64,000 nt of DNA from Diploptera punctata (Eukaryota > Arthropoda > Insecta > Blattodea > Blaberidae), in NCBI GenBank assembly GCA_030220185.1, contig JASPKZ010008353.1, positions 533,501 through 597,500 of the forward strand, read 5' to 3'. Under the pieces are notes generated by a model. It saw nothing but the letters and a program-made list of their open reading frames with translations. It was not told the DNA's origin and did not search any database. Below, piece by piece: positions 63,241-64,000 of the stretch. How positions within the stretch are numbered: the first letter of the stretch is position 1; every line of letters begins with the position of its first letter. Position numbers and translations under genes: made by a program.

Positions 63241-64000
63241 AAAAACTTACAAAACCACATTAATCGGATTTGGTTGATCGGAGGTGTTGTATCACGAATC
63301 GCTGTTAATGCCAAACATGTGTAAGAGAAATTAACAGCTTTTGGATGCATTTTAATTTTAGAAATAATTTGATTAATTTATTTAAATATCTTTGTATTTT
63401 TTTGTTTTATTTTTCAACAGAGTCAACTGCTCGTTATTCATTTCGTTTATCTAATTATTCAGTCATTCTTTCATTTATTTTTAATTTTATTATATCAGGA
63501 GTCATTCCATTGTATGAAAAATGCTGATTTGATATTTGATATTAGAAAACTTTTATTAAACGTTTTTGCAGAAGACGTTTTCAATTATTTTCTGAACTTA
63601 AATTTTATGTTTGTAAACAAAGTAAAAAATCAGGTAAATATGAATTAAATATTTATCTCAAAATATGTTAGTGAGAAAATCACAAAATAAAATATTTATA
63701 CTTTGTAAACAAAGAAGACAAGTTAAAAACCAACAAAAAACTGGTAAAATATTATAGTAATACCTACTTACAAAAAAGAGGACAAGTGGAAATATGAGAA
63801 TTAAAGAGGTATTTTTCTTCTCAACCCAAACTATAAAATTTACATTTGCAAAATTAAAAGAAAAGTAACAAAATTGTATGAAAATGAAAATCAAAGCTGA
63901 TTCAGAAAAGGTCAATCATGTTGCGGTAGTAATATCATATTTATAGTATTACCTGTAATAGAAAATCAGAGCATTTAATATCGAAACCAATTTAGCTCTC
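63241..64000. other. No recognised feature
   Basis: Very AT-rich sequence to the window end; minus-strand ORF 63658-63915 is hydrophobic through base composition. Confidence 0.6.

Noticed and set aside
1..64000. Host protein-coding gene
   Set aside because: No ORF outside mobile elements shows a known domain. Short exons could be hidden, but I cannot support any from sequence alone.

Overview
The window looks like gene-poor DNA from a large insect genome. The repeats it carries (tRNA-headed SINEs, RTE-like and Jockey/CR1-like LINEs, HTH-DDE elements, mariner, pogo-like and Helitron-like elements) fit a cockroach or termite best. Periplaneta is my guess from the look of the LINE and SINE families; I could not test it. 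It is AT-rich, full of (TA)n, (TAA)n and (CA)n tracts, and I found no host gene. The only apparently intact protein gene is a mariner transposase at 22082-23161 (-).

Layout. 0-16 kb: decayed RTE-like LINE 3' ends, three copies of a MITE joined to a palindrome (5.9, 10.1 and 11.6 kb), a decayed reverse transcriptase (12.4-13.8 kb), DDE transposase remnants (7.2, 9.7, 15.6 kb) and Penelope-like ends. 16-24 kb: SINEs of several tRNA-headed families, some with exact target-site duplications, then a TIR element (21825-24062) with a complete 1321-bp mariner nested in it. 24-34 kb: two Helitron-like elements in opposite orientation sharing cargo, two TIR elements of one family (26.0 and 33.1 kb), a fourth MITE and foldback Penelope-like repeats. 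34-46 kb: LINE fragments of at least four types, another deleted DDE element (37.5-38.3 kb), an old protein remnant at 41.1-41.6 kb and two SINE-F copies.

46-57 kb: the most unusual part. A 248-bp inverted repeat around an AT core (47273-47872) and a cluster of about 290-bp units (56601-57440) share flanking blocks but carry different tRNA-like cassettes at the same place. A 118-bp sequence is tandemly triplicated at 48107-48460, and SINEs crowd 49.9-55.8 kb. 57-64 kb: a pogo/Tigger-like element with a preserved transposase C-terminus (57486-59104), more LINE and SINE tails, and otherwise featureless AT-rich DNA.

How the parts relate. Few of these copies could act alone. The SINEs would depend on LINE reverse transcriptase and the deleted TIR elements on a full-length transposase elsewhere. 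Nested insertions (mariner in a TIR element, SINEs in LINE and DDE remnants) give a relative time order.
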